Of a stretch of 6,745 bases of DNA, positions 5,515-6,745 are shown one piece after another. The notes beneath the pieces are model-generated. The model saw nothing but the letters and a program-made list of their open reading frames with translations, ran no database searches and had not been told where the DNA came from. The position numbers and the translations under genes were made by a program. Every line of letters starts with the position of its first letter. Position 1 is the first letter of the stretch. Origin of the DNA: JBOGEB01 sp050743125 (GTDB lineage Bacteria; Actinomycetota; Nitriliruptoria; Euzebyales; Egibacteraceae); contig JBOGEB010000213.1 of NCBI GenBank assembly GCA_050743125.1, positions 1 through 6,745 on the forward strand. The letters are read 5' to 3'.

Positions 5515-6216
5515 GCGGGCGAGCAGGGCGACGACCGACAGCGACGCGAACGCCCCCGCGACCAGCGCGGTGTAGAGCAGGCCGGTGCGGCGGCGGCCGA
5601 GGCGGACGGCGAGGGTGCGCTTGCCGGCGACCGCGTCCGTGGCGATGTCACGGGCGTTGTTCGTCACGAGGATCGCGGTGATCAGCAGGCCGATCGGCAC
5701 CGCGGCAGCCACCGCGACCGGGCGGATCCGCTCGGCCTGGACGTACGCCGAGCCGATCGTGGCGACGAGCCCGAAGCACACGAACACGAACAGCTCCCCC
5801 AGCCCCGCCGACGCGTACGGCCTGGGCCCGCCGCTGTAGCCGACCGCGGCGGCGAGGCACGCGAGCCCGACGACAAGCAGCTCCCAGCCCACGGCGGCGG
5901 CGAGCGCGAGCCCGGCGACCCCCGCGACCGCGAACGCCGCGAGCATCGCGACCCGCATCCGCACGGGCGCGACCAGCCCCGCGGCCACGGCCCGCCGAGG
6001 TCCCACCCGCTCGGCGGTGTCGATGCCGCGGACGCCGTCGTAATAGTCGTTCGCGTAGTTCACGCCGACCTGGAGCGCGAGCGCCACCACCAACGCGGCG
6101 ACGAAACGCCACGCGCTGAGCCGCTGCGCAGCGGCAGCGGTGCCGACGAGCACCGGGGCGAGGGCCGCCGGGAGCGTCCGCGGCCGGGCGGCCTCGACCC
6201 AGACGCCCGCCGTCAC
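5347..6216 (-). CDS. menA: 1,4-dihydroxy-2-naphthoate polyprenyltransferase MenA
   Basis: UbiA-family integral membrane enzyme attaching the polyprenyl chain to 1,4-dihydroxy-2-naphthoate; 289 residues. The chosen start, GTG at 6216, gives VTAGVWVEAARPRTLPAALAPVLVGTA, the family's normal N-terminus, and follows GGAG with a five-base spacer; a longer frame to 6360 adds 48 unrelated residues. The first aspartate motif is N56-D57-Y-Y-D60 with D66 in RGIDTAERVGP, and the second is D190-I-A-T-D194 in ARDIATDAVAGKRTLAVRLG; both bind Mg-diphosphate. Around eight or nine hydrophobic segments of A, V, L and G are visible, ending LLLAGGLLLA. It is a separate unit from menC-menD, with the same orientation. 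Its TAG touches the end of the lipase-like relic on the other strand. Confidence 0.96.
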   Translation of the reverse strand: MTAGVWVEAARPRTLPAALAPVLVGTAAAAQRLSAWRFVAALVVALALQVGVNYANDYYDGVRGIDTAERVGPRRAVAAGLVAPVRMRVAMLAAFAVAGVAGLALAAAVGWELLVVGLACLAAAVGYSGGPRPYASAGLGELFVFVCFGLVATIGSAYVQAERIRPVAVAAAVPIGLLITAILVTNNARDIATDAVAGKRTLAVRLGRRRTGLLYTALVAGAFASLSVVALLARSPAPLLALAALPAAVRPCRLLASPVEGAPLLPALAGTARLVLVFGLLLAGGLLLA

Positions 6217-6221
6217 CAGCG

Positions 6222-6225
6222 CTCC
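6222..6225 (-). promoter_or_regulatory. Ribosome binding site of menA
   Basis: On the minus strand GGAG is followed by CGCTG and then the GTG at 6216. This Shine-Dalgarno, together with the family N-terminus, decides the start against the longer open frame. Confidence 0.6.
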
Positions 6226-6242
6226 AGCTCGCCTGTGGACCC

Positions 6243-6381
6243 ACGTTGCCGCGAGTGGCGCCTCTTCTGACGCCTGAGCTGCAGCTTTCCTCCGGATATG
6301 GAGGAACGTTGCAGGCCCCCGCCAGGTGAGTGATGGATAGGGGACCGCTTTCCTTCGCATCCGAGGGAAAGCTGACGTTGC
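6243..6381. repeat. Regularly spaced ACGTTGC and GCTTTCCT motifs with hairpins upstream of menA
   Basis: ACGTTGC occurs at 6243-6249, 6306-6312 and 6375-6381 (a near copy, ACGTTCC, at 6460-6466). GCTTTCCT occurs at 6284-6291 and 6347-6354, each exactly 34 bases after an ACGTTGC. Each GCTTTCCT forms a hairpin: TTCCTCC 6287-6293 with GGAGGAA 6300-6306 (outer bases extend this to 11 of 13 paired), and GCTTTCC 6347-6353 with GGAAAGC 6366-6372. Lying 27-167 bp upstream of menA, this could be a set of binding sites or a structured leader; the 34-base stretches themselves are not similar. Confidence 0.45.
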
Positions 6382-6482
6382 GGGAGACGGCCTGTGCCCC
6401 GCTGGGCAAGCCCCCTACGCGTTTTGCAACAGCCCGCAGGCGCGGACGACATCTGGCCGACGTTCCCGGCGCTCACCTAGTG

Positions 6483-6655
6483 GTCCGCGCGGAAAAACCC
6501 GTGGCATTCGTGCGCAAAGCATCCCACCTCGCGGCGTTGCGGAGCGCTTGAGGACAACCAGCACACGGCACGACCCGCGCGGAGCGCTTCGCCTTGCGAG
6601 GCGGGGAGCACTCCGCCCGGGCCCCCTCACAGTCAACGGAACTTTCCGCGCGGAC
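6483..6655. mobile_element. MITE-like non-autonomous element B
   Basis: Bounded by a perfect 13-bp inverted repeat: GTCCGCGCGGAAA at 6483-6495 and TTTCCGCGCGGAC at 6643-6655, with weaker pairing continuing inward (18 of about 23). Part of the motif, TCCGCGCGGA, is itself a palindrome, which inflates the match somewhat. Size is 173 bp, against 169 bp for element A. Inside are an 11-bp direct repeat GCGGAGCGCTT (6539 and 6579) and a hairpin at 6579-6616. No transposase is encoded and no exact target duplication is seen. Blocks at 6519-6541 and 6590-6600 match element A in order and spacing. Confidence 0.45.
6579..6616. repeat. Imperfect hairpin inside element B
   Basis: GCGGAGCGCT (6579-6588) pairs with AGCACTCCGC (6607-6616) with one mismatch, enclosing a perfect inner stem CGCCT (6590-6594) and AGGCG (6599-6603) with loop TGCG. 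No T-tract follows on either strand, so a structural element is likelier than a terminator. Confidence 0.5.
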
Positions 6656-6661
6656 ATCTTA

Positions 6662-6745
6662 GAGCGTGTTTGGAAATTGTTGTGGGGGTCGCGTCGCGTC
6701 GGGTTCCGCTCGCGAAGAGCCGTTTAGGTCGCTCCACCCGACGCG
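6662..6745. mobile_element. Possible IS end (IS5-family-like), running off the window
   Basis: GAGCGTGTTTGGAAATTG at 6662-6679, preceded by TTA, resembles terminal repeats of actinobacterial IS5-family elements as I recall them. Just inside is an inverted repeat CGCGTCGGGT (6695-6704) and ACCCGACGCG (6736-6745). The window ends before any transposase or opposite end, so this rests on the end motif alone. Confidence 0.3.

Larger units (their letters stand above)
6217..6482. other. Upstream region of menA with repeated motifs, no gene
   Basis: No convincing gene in 266 bp. A small frame (GTG 6330 or ATG 6333 to 6551) has a fair AGGTGAG in front but no recognisable protein and runs into element B. 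Structured elements present are two hairpins and three ACGTTGC motifs, listed separately. I see no clear -10/-35 pair for menA. Confidence 0.5.

Noticed and set aside
6217..6360. Longer N-terminus for menA
   Set aside because: The extra 48 residues lie over hairpins and repeats; the GTG at 6216 has a Shine-Dalgarno and begins the conserved UbiA-family N-terminus.
6415..6440. TTTTGCAACAGCCC, reminiscent of the TGTTGCAAA ends of IS6-type elements
   Set aside because: No partner end and no transposase in either direction; too short to call.
6330..6551. Small plus-strand ORF of 73 codons with AGGTGAG upstream
   Set aside because: No recognisable protein, overlaps the repeat region and ends inside element B. 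Kept only as a remark.

Overview
The window is very GC-rich (roughly 70 percent by eye). It carries most of the early menaquinone (vitamin K2) pathway in an actinobacterial arrangement, and protein features such as the O-succinylbenzoate synthase N-terminus IPMRTRFR...GWGEFSPF fit the phylum Actinomycetota. I cannot name a genus. Deep-branching or uncultured actinobacterial lineages are plausible.

Layout: (1) 3-428, plus: C-terminal part of an isochorismate synthase (menF). (2) 425-829, minus: relic of a P-loop ATPase, cut short and interrupted by a MITE-like element of about 169 bp (element A, 570-738). (3) 830-976: short regulatory gap. (4) 977-1659, plus: complete vapBC-type toxin-antitoxin pair with an ATGA overlap. 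(5) 1664-4293, minus: menD and menC, translationally coupled; menD contains an in-frame, perfect 46-bp palindrome. (6) 4294-4658: gap with an unrecognised C-terminal ORF fragment. (7) 4659-5349 and beyond, plus: relic of a large actinobacterial membrane protein with a lipase-like HSQGS motif, carrying a frameshift and missing its central membrane region. (8) 5347-6216, minus: menA prenyltransferase. (9) 6217-6745: non-coding region with repeated modules and hairpins upstream of menA, a second MITE-like element (element B, 6483-6655) that is colinear with element A, and a sequence resembling an IS end at 6662.

MenF makes isochorismate, MenD converts it to SEPHCHC, MenC dehydrates SHCHC to O-succinylbenzoate, and MenA prenylates the finished naphthoate ring at the membrane. 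MenH, MenE, MenB, MenI and MenG are not in view. The spaces between the men genes hold decayed genes, small non-autonomous elements and a toxin-antitoxin pair. The foreign or decayed material runs right up to the men stop codons, as if only the men genes are under selection.

The most interesting items are the palindrome inside menD, the two related MITE-like elements (one inside a P-loop ATPase gene while leaving its frame open), and the internally deleted lipase-like membrane protein relic. No complete new multi-gene system is evident.
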